Shown here piece by piece: positions 52,360-59,683 of a stretch of DNA of 64,000 nucleotides; position 1 is the stretch's first letter; each line of letters opens with the position of its first letter. This stretch comes from Bradyrhizobium guangdongense (GTDB lineage: Bacteria; Pseudomonadota; Alphaproteobacteria; Rhizobiales; Xanthobacteraceae), in contig NZ_CP030051.1 in the NCBI RefSeq assembly GCF_004114975.1, positions 1,984,001-2,048,000 of the forward strand. Direction: 5' to 3'. Position numbers and translations under genes: made by a program. The notes under the pieces were generated by a model, which saw only the letters and a list, made by a program, of their open reading frames with translations, did not search any database and had not been told where the DNA came from.

Positions 52360-53052
52360 ATGGGCGCAGCCAGACAATCGGTACACTCGGGGTTTTCGCG
52401 GCTTACCGATGCCTTGAGCGATCCCGCGCGCGAGGCCATGGTGAGTGCTCTGTTCGGCGGCAAGGCGCTACCCGCAGGCGAGCTGGCACTGCTTGCCGGC
52501 GTATCGCCGCAAAGCGCCAGCGCGCATCTTCAGAAGCTGACCGAGGCGCGTCTGCTCTCGGTGTGGCAGCAGGGTCGGTTCCGCTACTACCGGATCGCGG
52601 ACGATGAGGTCGCGGGGCTGATCGAAAATCTCGTTAATGTCGCGGCCAGGACCGAGCATGCGGAACGTGCGCGAGGCGTGCCGATGCCGCTCCGTCAGTC
52701 GCGGACCTGCTATTGCCATCTCGCCGGCCAGCTCGGCGTGGCGCTGAGACACGGGTTGCTGGCCAGGAAGCTGATAGCTCTGCGCGGGCGCGAGGCTTTC
52801 ATCACCGACGAGGGACTCGCCTGGTGTCGTGCGGAGGCCGTCGACTTCAAGCCGGGTCGTGATGCACCTTTGCGGCTCTGCAACGATTGGACCGAGCGTG
52901 TGCCGCATCTGGCAGGACCGTTCGCCAATGCGATCCTGAAGCGGCTGATTGCGACGCATGCGCTGGCGCCGCACCGCGTTCCACGCGCGCTCCGTCTCAC
53001 CCCGAGGGGCCGGGCGTTCTTCGAACGGCTCGGCGTTTCAATTCCGTTCTGA
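52360..53052 (+). CDS. ArsR-family transcriptional regulator
   Basis: A 230-residue regulator with a winged helix-turn-helix near residues 10-85 (DALSDPAREAMVSALFGGKALPAGELALLAGVSPQSASAHLQKL, then LLSVWQQGRFRYYRI). The C-terminal half (about 110-230) is longer than in metal-sensing ArsR proteins and includes TCYCHLAGQLGVALRHGLL and two more Cys. The ligand is unknown. GGGAGG precedes the ATG. It is divergent from the NTF2-like gene. Confidence 0.88.
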   Translation: MGAARQSVHSGFSRLTDALSDPAREAMVSALFGGKALPAGELALLAGVSPQSASAHLQKLTEARLLSVWQQGRFRYYRIADDEVAGLIENLVNVAARTEHAERARGVPMPLRQSRTCYCHLAGQLGVALRHGLLARKLIALRGREAFITDEGLAWCRAEAVDFKPGRDAPLRLCNDWTERVPHLAGPFANAILKRLIATHALAPHRVPRALRLTPRGRAFFERLGVSIPF

Positions 53053-53147
53053 AGCCGCGCCGGATGACGGTGACACTGGCAGATCCCGCATGTAGCATTC
53101 GGCGGCCGCCGATCGTCCTTGAGCAGGATCGCCTTCCAGGAGGAACT

Positions 53148-53414
53148 ATGTGCCGCAACATCAAGACGCTGTTCAATTTCGAGCCGCCGGCGACCGAAGA
53201 CGAGATTCATGCCAGCGCGCTCCAGTTCGTGCGAAAGCTCTCCGGCTTCAACAAGCCGTCGCAGGCCAACGAGGCCGCATTCGAGCGCGCGGTGGCTGAG
53301 GTCTCGGAGGCAGCTCGGCGGCTGCTGACCTCGCTGCATACCCACGCGCCGGCGCGCGACCGCGAGGTCGAGGCGGAGAAGGCAAGGGAGCGTTCGCGGC
53401 TGCGCTTCGGCTAG
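53148..53414 (+). CDS. DUF2277-family protein
   Basis: An 88-residue soluble protein beginning MCRNIKTLFNFEPPATEDEI, the hallmark start of DUF2277, followed by a helical body (ASALQFVRKLSGFNKPSQANEAAFERAV) and a charged C-terminus. AGGAGG precedes the ATG. The function is unknown. It lies 95 bases after the ArsR gene. Confidence 0.88.
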   Translation: MCRNIKTLFNFEPPATEDEIHASALQFVRKLSGFNKPSQANEAAFERAVAEVSEAARRLLTSLHTHAPARDREVEAEKARERSRLRFG

Positions 53415-53509
53415 AGGGCGGCAAGCTCCACCGTGACCTGACTCACGGAAGCGGGGGGCGCTCATGCGCGATGATGTGCGCCGGGGTTTTGACAACCCGG
53501 AGCAGGACC

Positions 53510-53725
53510 ATGAACCGCCCCCTTATTCCGCTGAAAGCAGGTGCCATCGTTTTCACGCTGTTGTGGACCGCGTGGATGATGTGGTGGAGCGGCTCGTTCT
53601 CGAGCGCGAATGTCGTGATCCTCGCCTTCTGCGGGACAGCGGTCGGCTATCTCTGGTATCGCGCCATGCGCTGGCAATTCGAGCGCATGGGCATGTTGCC
53701 GGGGCCTGAGGATCAGGCCAAGTAG
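53510..53725 (+). CDS. Small two-TM membrane protein
   Basis: A 71-residue protein with two hydrophobic helices (AGAIVFTLLWTAWMMWWSGS and NVVILAFCGTAVGYLWYRAM) joined by a short loop, then RWQFERMGMLPGPED. GGAGCAGGACC precedes the ATG. I do not recognise a family. It converges on the collagen-like gene, five bases away. Confidence 0.7.
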   Translation: MNRPLIPLKAGAIVFTLLWTAWMMWWSGSFSSANVVILAFCGTAVGYLWYRAMRWQFERMGMLPGPEDQAK

Positions 53726-53730
53726 ACCGG

Positions 53731-54270
53731 CTAGTCTTTGTGGCCGTGCTTCTTCTTTTTCTTCTTCTTGCGCTCGCCGCCTTCGCCTTCGTCGCTCTCG
53801 CCACCTTCATCGGAGCAGGCATCGCCGGCCTCGTGCACGGCGGCTTCGAGTGCCGCGCGTTCGGCGGCCTCCTGCTCACGCCGGCGGCGGCGTTCGTCCC
53901 AGGCATCGAACAACTGCTCGAGCCACGGCAGCACCTGCTCGATCGACGGCAATTGGCCGGGCGGACCCGCTTCGCCGCGCGGGCCTTGAGGACCGGCGGG
54001 TCCCTGCGGACCAACGGGTCCTTGCGGACCGGCCGGGCCCTGTGGTCCCGCTGCTCCCCGCGGACCTGCTTCCCCTGGCTTGCCCGGCACGCCAGGCTTA
54101 CCCTGCGGGCCAGCCTTTCCGGCCGGACCTGGCTTGCCCTGCGGTCCCGGCTTGCCGCGTGCGCCATCCGGGCCGCGCTTGCCGGGATGCCCCTGCGGTC
54201 CCGGCCGTCCCGGCTCGCCCTGTCGTCCGCGCGGACCCTGAGGTCCCGGCCGTCCCTGTTCGTCTGCCAC
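53731..54270 (-). CDS. Collagen-like protein with 34 Gly-X-Y triplets, GTG start
   Basis: A 179-residue protein. Residues 6-107 are an uninterrupted run of 34 Gly-X-Y triplets with much Pro, Gln, Lys and Arg ([15 protein letters not shown] is the most regular part), expected to form a collagen triple helix. Then comes a helical segment [27 protein letters not shown] that could nucleate trimers, an acidic Glu/Asp/Gly stretch and a tail of seven Lys followed by HGHKD. There is no signal peptide or TM segment. I chose the GTG at 54270 because AAGGAG lies seven bases before it; the GTG at 54291 has no such site. A FixK/FNR box lies 81 bases upstream. Confidence 0.85.
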   Translation of the reverse strand: MADEQGRPGPQGPRGRQGEPGRPGPQGHPGKRGPDGARGKPGPQGKPGPAGKAGPQGKPGVPGKPGEAGPRGAAGPQGPAGPQGPVGPQGPAGPQGPRGEAGPPGQLPSIEQVLPWLEQLFDAWDERRRRREQEAAERAALEAAVHEAGDACSDEGGESDEGEGGERKKKKKKKHGHKD

Positions 54271-54350
54271 GCCGCTGCTCCTTCTGCGCACGCAAGCTAC
54301 TTAGCGGCGTTTGGCGACAGCAGCAATTCCGCCCGCACATCATGCCGGGC

Positions 54351-54364
54351 TTGATCAACATCAA
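54351..54364. promoter_or_regulatory. Perfect FixK/FNR box
   Basis: TTGAT-CAAC-ATCAA matches the FNR/FixK2 consensus exactly. It lies in the 155-base space between the divergent collagen-like gene (start 54270) and the small membrane protein gene (start 54426). Activation at -41.5 would place a start near 54399 on the plus strand or near 54316 on the minus strand, both consistent with short leaders. Confidence 0.65.
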
Positions 54365-54425
54365 TCCGCGACAGGGTGCGCCGTGTGATTGATGTCGCGG
54401 CCACAATCCTTGCGGGGAGCGACCG

Positions 54426-54701
54426 ATGCGCGCGGCGTGGAAAGTCTTTTGTCTGGCGGCAATCGTGCTCGCGGCGGCGATCGGCCTCGCTCATCTGCTC
54501 GTGCCGGATGTCGTGCCGGTCGGCTACGCCGAAGAGCCGCAGGCCTCATGGGCGATCCTGACGGCCTTTGCGCTACGCGCAATCGCGCTGACCGCGGCCT
54601 GGGTCGCGATCATCACGTTGTCGGTGCTCGTCGGCAGCAAGCTTCATCAGATGGTCTTCCGCGCAGATAGCGCGCGGAACGATCGCACCGTCACGCGCTA
54701 G
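54426..54701 (+). CDS. Small two-TM membrane protein
   Basis: A 91-residue protein with two TM helices (VFCLAAIVLAAAIGLAHLLV and ALTAAWVAIITLSVLVGSKL) separated by VPVGYAEEPQASWAILTAFALRA. GGGGAGCG precedes the ATG. I do not recognise a family. The FixK/FNR box 62 bases upstream suggests expression at low oxygen. Its 3' end overlaps the convergent Fis-type gene by four bases. Confidence 0.7.
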   Translation: MRAAWKVFCLAAIVLAAAIGLAHLLVPDVVPVGYAEEPQASWAILTAFALRAIALTAAWVAIITLSVLVGSKLHQMVFRADSARNDRTVTR

Positions 54702-54946
54702 TCATGATAGGCCGGCACCTCGATGCCGGAAGCCGCATAGAGCCTGATCTTGTTGCGCAGCGTCCGCACTGACAGGCCGAGCACGCGCGAGGCGCGCGTG
54801 CGGTTGCCGTCGCAGCGTGCGAGGGTCTGCAGCACGAGCTCGCGCTCGACCTCGCCGACAGTTGCGCCGATCAGCAGTGGAACGATCTCGTTGGGTGCAA
54901 GGAACTGCGCGCCCCGCTCGGGCGCCGCGACATGAACAGTGGTCAT
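54698..54946 (-). CDS. Orphan Fis-type helix-turn-helix protein
   Basis: An 82-residue protein. Residues about 30-70 match the C-terminal DNA-binding domain of NtrC-family activators and Fis: VGEVERELVLQTLARCDGNRTRASRVLGLSVRTLRNKIRLY. No AAA+ or receiver domain is present, so it is a stand-alone DNA-binding unit, comparable to the small Fis-like proteins of alphaproteobacteria. The ATG at 54946 has GGGGAG seven bases before it. Its target is unknown. Confidence 0.85.
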   Translation of the reverse strand: MTTVHVAAPERGAQFLAPNEIVPLLIGATVGEVERELVLQTLARCDGNRTRASRVLGLSVRTLRNKIRLYAASGIEVPAYHD

Positions 54947-55143
54947 CAACACACTCCCCGATCAACGCCCGCTTCCATCGTTGGAAGCGGATCGAGAACA
55001 AACGACCCCCAAGCCGTAGATCTACGGTCGGCGGGTTTGGTTAATGAAAGGTTAATTCGGCGCGAGCGCACGAATTGACCTTGGGAATGCCGCCGCGTTG
55101 CCGCGATTGGCACGAGATGCGTCGTGAAGCGGGCCTAACTTGC

Positions 55144-55911
55144 TCACACCGTGCGATATCCGCCGTCCACCATCACGATCGTTCCTGTGACGTAAGACGA
55201 CAGGTCCGAGGCGAGGAAGATCGCGGGGCCCACGATGTCCTCGGGCTTGCCGGTGCGCGCGAGCGGAGTGTGGTCGACGAAGGCCTGCACCAATGCGGGA
55301 TTGGTGGCGCGTACATTGGCGTTGATGTTGGTCTCGATGAAGCCTGGCCCGATCGCGTTGACGCGCACGCCCTCCTTGCCGAGCTCGACCGCGAGCGCTT
55401 TGGTGAAGCCGAGCACGCCGTGTTTTGACGTGGTGTACGCCGCCGAGCTCGGCGTGCGCAGATGCACGAAAGACTGGATCGAGCCGATATTGACGATCCG
55501 GCCCTTGCTTGCGCGTAACGGCGCGAGGAACGCCTGCGTCATGTTGAAGACGCCGTTGAGGTTCAGCGAGATGATGTCGTTCCAGTCCTTCGCCACGGTT
55601 TCCGTTTCCGCGGTGAAGGCGTTGCGGCGGGTGATACCGGCGTTGTTGACGAGGATCGAGACCTGCCCGACCTTGTCGGCCACCTGTTTGGCCAGCGCGA
55701 AGCAATCCTCGCGCCTGGTCACGTCGAGCGCAAAGCTCTCGGCCTTGCCGCCGGACTTGCGGATCTCCCCGGCGGCCTCCGCGACCGTCTCGGCATTGAC
55801 GTCCAGCAGCACCACTTGCGCGCCCTCGCGGGCGTAGCCGGCGGCGATCGCCCGGCCGATGCCGGAGCCTGCGCCCGTGACGACGGCGACGTGGTTTGCG
55901 AGCAATGCCAT
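55144..55911 (-). CDS. SDR-family oxidoreductase (FabG-like)
   Basis: A 255-residue NAD(P)-dependent short-chain dehydrogenase. The cofactor motif is VTGAGSGIGRAIAAGYA, with NNAG in ILVNNAGITRRNAF and the catalytic Tyr and Lys in SSAAYTTSKHGVLGFTKALA, and the C-terminal VTGTIVMVDGGYRTV. It resembles 3-oxoacyl-ACP reductases and gluconate 5-dehydrogenase-type enzymes; the substrate is unknown. AAGGAAACC precedes the ATG. Confidence 0.9.
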   Translation of the reverse strand: MALLANHVAVVTGAGSGIGRAIAAGYAREGAQVVLLDVNAETVAEAAGEIRKSGGKAESFALDVTRREDCFALAKQVADKVGQVSILVNNAGITRRNAFTAETETVAKDWNDIISLNLNGVFNMTQAFLAPLRASKGRIVNIGSIQSFVHLRTPSSAAYTTSKHGVLGFTKALAVELGKEGVRVNAIGPGFIETNINANVRATNPALVQAFVDHTPLARTGKPEDIVGPAIFLASDLSSYVTGTIVMVDGGYRTV

Positions 55912-56022
55912 GACGGTTTCCTTCCGGATTCGTTTCTAAGTTTCATGAAAGGCTAACCCGAAATTAAGGGGTCGGAAACGGCCGCCTTGGCATACTCGTC
56001 TTCATTGCTAAACGTTGCGCGC

Positions 56023-56508
56023 ATGATGGAACGACTTGAATCCTGGAAACTGGCGCTGGAGCGCCTGCGGTCGGCGGTTGATGCCGATTGGGCCGAGGCC
56101 GGCCGGCTCGTGGCCGAAATCGTCAGGATGAGCACGGATGCCACGTTGCGGCAGGCCGCCGAGCAGGCGCTGCCCGTCCTCCGCCAGGCCGCGGACAATG
56201 ACGATCACGGCGTCACGCTGGCCGCCCGGCGCCGCGTCGGCGTGATCCTCGATGTCGTCCATGATCTGACCGCGCCGCGCTTCGGCCGACGCAATGCGAC
56301 GCCGAAGAAGCTGTCCAGCGAAGATCGCGCCCGCAAGATGCTGGGCCTGCCGCTCGCGGTGCAGCTAACCTGCGACGACATCAACCAGGCCTATCGCCGC
56401 GCCGCCAAGGGGATGCATCCCGACCAGGGCGGCAGCGCGCAGGCCTTCATCGACCTCTCCGCCGCGCGCGATGTGTTGATTCATCCCGGCGCGCACAAGG
56501 ACGCCTGA
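56023..56508 (+). CDS. J-domain (DnaJ-like) protein
   Basis: A 161-residue protein. The N-terminal two-thirds are helical, and the C-terminus holds a short J domain (KMLGLPLAVQLTCDDINQAYRRAAKGMHPDQGGSAQAFIDLSAARDVLIHP) with an intact HPD tripeptide. It would stimulate an Hsp70 (DnaK) ATPase for an unknown client. The J domain at the C-terminus is the reverse of classic DnaJ. In-frame starts at 56023 and 56026 are likely; an earlier ATG at 55987 is less so. Confidence 0.82.
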   Translation: MMERLESWKLALERLRSAVDADWAEAGRLVAEIVRMSTDATLRQAAEQALPVLRQAADNDDHGVTLAARRRVGVILDVVHDLTAPRFGRRNATPKKLSSEDRARKMLGLPLAVQLTCDDINQAYRRAAKGMHPDQGGSAQAFIDLSAARDVLIHPGAHKDA

Positions 56509-56514
56509 GGGCGC

Positions 56515-57147
56515 TCAGCTCTTGTCGACGCAGCTCGGATAGGGCGCATCTTCGCCCGCGACGATCGGACAGAGATCGATCGGGCCGAGATCGCGCAGGC
56601 GCGCGTCCCAGCTGATGTCGTGGATCGGCGGCTCGTCGCTTTCGGGGCCGCGCTCGGCCCATTGGATGGTGTAATAATCGGTCGCGCCCCTGAGCGTGAT
56701 CAGGAGCGTCGTCTCGCTGTGCCGGGTCGGGCCGCTGTCGATGCGGCCGCAACCGATCACCGCGACGAAGCCCTCGAAGCGGCCGAATGTCGTCTCGCCC
56801 ACAGCCCTCGCCGCGAAACTGTCGGGGCAGGCCGACTTGAACCCGGCGGCGATCGTGCTCGCAAAAACTTGCGGCGAGTGACCTGGCGTCAAGGCCATGC
56901 CCTTCTCGCCGGTGATCGTGATCATCTGCGTCCAGCGCTCGGGCGTCTCGCCGTTCAGCACGGCTTCGCGGATGTAATGACCGCCCTTGGTGTTCTCGAA
57001 CACCACGGTGAAATTCGACGGCATCGCGAAAGAGACGAGCTGGCCGAAGATCGGCGAGATCACGCGGAAGGATTGCGGCGCCTGGGCCTGCGCCGCCACC
57101 GCGAGCAGGAGCGAAGCCGCGAGGGCTGAGGCTGTGATCACGCGCAT
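56515..57147 (-). CDS. Exported protein of unknown function
   Basis: A 210-residue protein with a signal peptide (MRVITASALAASLLLAVAAQAQA). The mature part is predominantly beta, with SFRVISPIFGQLVSFAMPSNFTVVFENTKGGHYIREAVL and several Cys near the C-terminus (CGRID, LCPIV, PSCVDKS) that could form disulfides in the periplasm. I do not recognise a domain. GGAG precedes the ATG. Confidence 0.72.
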   Translation of the reverse strand: MRVITASALAASLLLAVAAQAQAPQSFRVISPIFGQLVSFAMPSNFTVVFENTKGGHYIREAVLNGETPERWTQMITITGEKGMALTPGHSPQVFASTIAAGFKSACPDSFAARAVGETTFGRFEGFVAVIGCGRIDSGPTRHSETTLLITLRGATDYYTIQWAERGPESDEPPIHDISWDARLRDLGPIDLCPIVAGEDAPYPSCVDKS

Positions 57148-57170
57148 CGACCGGCTCCAATCCGCGAAAT

Positions 57171-57214
57171 GAAAAACGACCGGGCAAGGATGCTAGCACC
57201 GCAGCCTTGCCCGG
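57171..57214 (-). terminator. Rho-independent terminator of the 57239-57490 gene
   Basis: Read on the minus strand, CCGGGCAAGG (57205-57214) pairs over ten base pairs with CCTTGCCCGG (57180-57189), followed by GTCGTTTTTC. Confidence 0.8.
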
Positions 57215-57238
57215 CCCTGTCGTCCGCCGATCGAATTG

Positions 57239-57490
57239 TTACCAGCTGCAGTGACCGGCCTTCAGCGCCTGGTCCTTCAGCGCGAGCGCGTCGAGGAAGG
57301 TCGGCACCGAGGCGCTGGCGCGGTGATAGCCCGCCGGCCACGGTGTGGTCGGGATGCTCTCGTCCCAGATCTGGCACACGCCGCTGTCGTGCCAGCGGAT
57401 CAGGTGATAGCCGGCTTCGGCCGGGCTCGCGGCGACGAAGGCGGCGGCGGCGAGACCGGCGGCCGCGCAGAGCATGGAAATACGACGCAT
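57239..57490 (-). CDS. Small exported protein, paralogue A
   Basis: An 83-residue protein with a signal peptide (MLCAAAGLAAAAFVAASPAEA) and a short mature domain GYHLIRWHDSGVCQIWDESI, then PWPAGYHRASASVPTFLDALALKDQAL and a final Cys (GHCSW). Two Cys probably form a disulfide. The same pattern recurs in the gene at 57699. GAGGAG precedes the ATG, and a terminator follows. The function is unknown. Confidence 0.8.
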   Translation of the reverse strand: MRRISMLCAAAGLAAAAFVAASPAEAGYHLIRWHDSGVCQIWDESIPTTPWPAGYHRASASVPTFLDALALKDQALKAGHCSW

Positions 57491-57636
57491 GGATCAGCTC
57501 CTCAAATTGAAAGATGTGATGCGCCTCCCGGCAATGCGGGGAGGGGAGTGCGGGACGCTCTTTAAGCGTGCGCCCCGGACAAGGGGTGAGTAGTTCCATG
57601 CGCCGATCAGGTTCAAAGCGCGCCTGTGGGCCGGTG

Positions 57637-57672
57637 CAAAAGAAAAAGGCGGGCTGCTCGCGCAGGCCCGCC
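57637..57672 (-). terminator. Rho-independent terminator of the 57699-57959 gene
   Basis: On the minus strand GGCGGGC (57666-57672) pairs with GCCCGCC (57648-57654), followed by TTTTTCTTTT. Confidence 0.85.
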
Positions 57673-57698
57673 CTCCGGCAGTGGATCGTCGTGACAGC

Positions 57699-57959
57699 TC
57701 AGAGCGTGCAGCGGTGCTCGGCGCGCATCTTGATCTGCAGGTCGGACGCCTGCGTGAAGGTCGGGAGCGGCTTGCTGACGACCTTGTAGGTCGAGGCGCC
57801 CCACTGGAACGGCTTGTACTTCAGGTCCTCGTTCCAGACCTGGCAGATCCCCGTGTTGTCCCAGCGGATCACGTAATAGCCTGTCTTCGCGGACGCGGGC
57901 ACGGCGAAGACGGAACTGGCGATGCCGGCAACGGCACAAAGGGCGAGAACGCGACGCAT
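57699..57959 (-). CDS. Small exported protein, paralogue B
   Basis: An 86-residue protein with a signal peptide (VLALCAVAGIASSVFAVPASA) and a mature domain GYYVIRWDNTGICQVWNEDLKYKP followed by YKVVSKPLPTFTQASDLQIKM and a final Cys (EHRCTL). It shares the pattern GYxxIRWxxxGxCQxWxE and PTFxxAxxL with paralogue A. AGGAGA precedes the ATG at 57959. Each paralogue has its own terminator, so they are separate units. Confidence 0.82.
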   Translation of the reverse strand: MRRVLALCAVAGIASSVFAVPASAKTGYYVIRWDNTGICQVWNEDLKYKPFQWGASTYKVVSKPLPTFTQASDLQIKMRAEHRCTL

Positions 57960-58155
57960 GAAATATCTCCTGGTGGGGAAGGGTGAGCGGAAAATTCGTG
58001 CGGTAAAAACAGCCCCTTTGCAAGCCGGCGCGCCGGCTTTCACGGACATGTCAGACCGGCGCGGCCACTTGGTTTGCTTGCGTGCCCCGCAGGACACACA
58101 GGCTCACGTCACCAGCGATGCCGGTGCCGCGATGGCCATCAGCAACGGAATCGTG

Positions 58156-58241
58156 AAAACAACCCCATGCACAGTAGAAACGATTGGCAAAAATTCGAAT
58201 TCGGAAAGGAGGAAATCTGGGTTGACCCGTCGGGCAAAACA
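58156..58241 (-). repeat. Bipartite dispersed repeat, copy 2 (inverted)
   Basis: Reading on the minus strand it has the same ends, TGTTTTGCCCGACGG and CTACTGTGCATGGGGTTGTT, as the copy at 7734-7822, with a different centre. The lengths are 86 and 89 bases. Confidence 0.75.
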
Positions 58242-58300
58242 GGAGCAGGATGGCATGGTTGTAAAGTGCGGGTGCGACCCATGCAGCGTCGAACGCCGCT

Positions 58301-58402
58301 GTCATGCCCCGGCTTGACCGGGGCATCCAGTACGCCGCGGCCTGTCGGTTCAATCATAGCCGTCTCGGCGTACTGGATCGCCCGGTCGAGCCGGGCGATG
58401 AC
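58301..58402. repeat. Dispersed inverted repeat, family B
   Basis: It begins GTCATGCCCCGGCTTGACCG and continues GCATCCAGTACGCCGCGG exactly as the copy at 2911-3013, with a slightly different centre. Confidence 0.85.
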
Positions 58403-58532
58403 AGTTGAATGCGGAGCTGCATCTTGCCCCTCGCACCCGTACCCTCATCATGTTGCCGCCGCGTTCGATCGGATAAATTGCGGCGTCTGATTCGTTTTCC
58501 CTCCCTTGAAAAATAGCCCTCGGAGACGCCCC

Positions 58533-58967
58533 ATGAAGATTGCTTCCACCTTGCGTGCCGCGCTCGTCGTCCTTGCCGCGCTGGCCGGCCTCTCGACCGC
58601 GGCGCGGGCCGACGACGGCACCGTGGTGCTGACGATCTACAAGGCGGGCTGGATCATCGGCGGCTCCGGCGGCTCGGGCGTTCTGAACTTTCACGGCCGC
58701 TCCTATGGCCTCTCGACCGGCGGGCTCGATTACGGTCTCGTCTTCGGCGGCTCCAAGACCGTGCTGCGCGGCCGCGTCTCCAACATCTATCGTCCCTCCG
58801 ACGTCGCCGGCGTCTACGGTGCCGCCGGTGCGGGCCTTGCCGTCGGCCGCGGCGCGCGCGCCATCGTGCTGACCAACCAGAAGGGCGCGGTGCTGGAGCT
58901 GACCGGCACCCAGGTCGGCCTGATGGCGAACGCGGATCTCAGCGGGCTTGCGATCACGATGCGGTAA
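58533..58967 (+). CDS. Exported glycine-rich protein of unknown function
   Basis: A 144-residue protein with a signal peptide (LRAALVVLAALAGLSTAARAD) and a mature Gly-rich, mostly beta domain: AGWIIGGSGGSGVLNFHGRSYGLSTGGLDYGLVFGGSKTVLRGRV, then GAAGAGLAVGRGARAIVLTNQKGAVLELTGTQVGLMANADLSGLAI. The end resembles the alphaproteobacterial DUF992 and DUF1134 families, which are small periplasmic proteins, but I am not sure of either assignment. The start at 58533 is chosen for the signal peptide. Confidence 0.72.
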   Translation: MKIASTLRAALVVLAALAGLSTAARADDGTVVLTIYKAGWIIGGSGGSGVLNFHGRSYGLSTGGLDYGLVFGGSKTVLRGRVSNIYRPSDVAGVYGAAGAGLAVGRGARAIVLTNQKGAVLELTGTQVGLMANADLSGLAITMR

Positions 58968-58985
58968 GGCGCGCGGCATCAACAC

Positions 58986-59095
58986 CGTCATTGCGAGCGC
59001 AGCAATCCAGAATCCCTCCGCGGAACAACTCCTGGATTGCTTCGCGGAGCCTGTCATCGGGCCGCGCCTTGCGCGGACCCGTTGGCTCGCAATCG
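58986..59095. repeat. Dispersed inverted repeat, family A, divergent copy
   Basis: It starts CGTCATTGCGAGCGCAGCAA with the AATCCAG...CTGGATTGCTTCG arms; the remaining part, to GGCTCGCAATCGC, differs from other copies and has its own CGCGCCTTGCGCG hairpin. Confidence 0.7.
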
Positions 59096-59121
59096 CATGC
59101 ACCCGCCCGTAAGGCCCGCGC

Positions 59122-59652
59122 TCAGCGTGCCGGCTGCTTGGCCTTGTCGTCAGTCATGCTCGCCTGCGCGCGTTTTCCCGAGCGGATCATCAGGAACGAT
59201 CCCGAGGCGCCAGGCAGCCGCCAGCGCCCGTCGATCTCGGTCGCCTCGCCGTTGATGATGCCGTCGTACTGGACGGTGTCGAAGCCGTAGCCCGGCGGCT
59301 CGTAGCGTTTGACGAAGGACACGACGCTGCCGGCGCGATGGCCCGAGATCGAGGCGCTGTGGGTTCGTATCGGGCAGTGCGGATTGGAGCAGGGCTCGCT
59401 GATGCTGCCGCTCAGCGCACCGCCGGCCTCGATCAGGGTCGCCGTAAACGTGACCATTCCCGTGCCAGGCTGGATGTAAGTGCCGTCCCAGACACCGGAG
59501 AGATCGTCGCTCAAATTGGCGGCTTCCTCGAATTGATGTGAGCCGGTTGATGTCCGGCGCGAAGCTGTTCCACTCAAAGTCGTATCCCTGCCGTCACGCG
59601 CTTGCAATAGTCCCTGCGCGACGTTGCTTTCCGTCGTTATACTGCCTGACAT
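59122..59652 (-). CDS. Hypothetical protein with beta-rich domain
   Basis: About 176 residues. The recognisable coding part begins near LSDDLSGVWDGTYIQPGTGMVTFTATLIEAGGALSGSI, followed by a Cys pair (EPCSNPHCPIR) and FDTVQYDGIINGEATEIDGRWRLPGASGSFLMIRSG. Such a beta-strand series is like small lipocalin-type proteins. I do not recognise the family. The start is uncertain: ATGs at 59652 and 59685 are possible, the latter overlapping the divergent SDR start codon. Confidence 0.6.
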   Translation of the reverse strand: MSGSITTESNVAQGLLQARDGRDTTLSGTASRRTSTGSHQFEEAANLSDDLSGVWDGTYIQPGTGMVTFTATLIEAGGALSGSISEPCSNPHCPIRTHSASISGHRAGSVVSFVKRYEPPGYGFDTVQYDGIINGEATEIDGRWRLPGASGSFLMIRSGKRAQASMTDDKAKQPAR

Positions 59653-59683
59653 CAGCGAAATGGTGATCTGAAATGGTGATCTC

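Larger units (their letters stand above)
57960..58532. other. Gene-free region with two dispersed repeats
   Basis: These 573 bases hold no gene that I can support. They contain the inverted copy of the bipartite repeat (58156-58241) and a family B repeat (58301-58402). The first 190 bases have no clear feature apart from the promoter region of the small exported protein. Confidence 0.7.
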
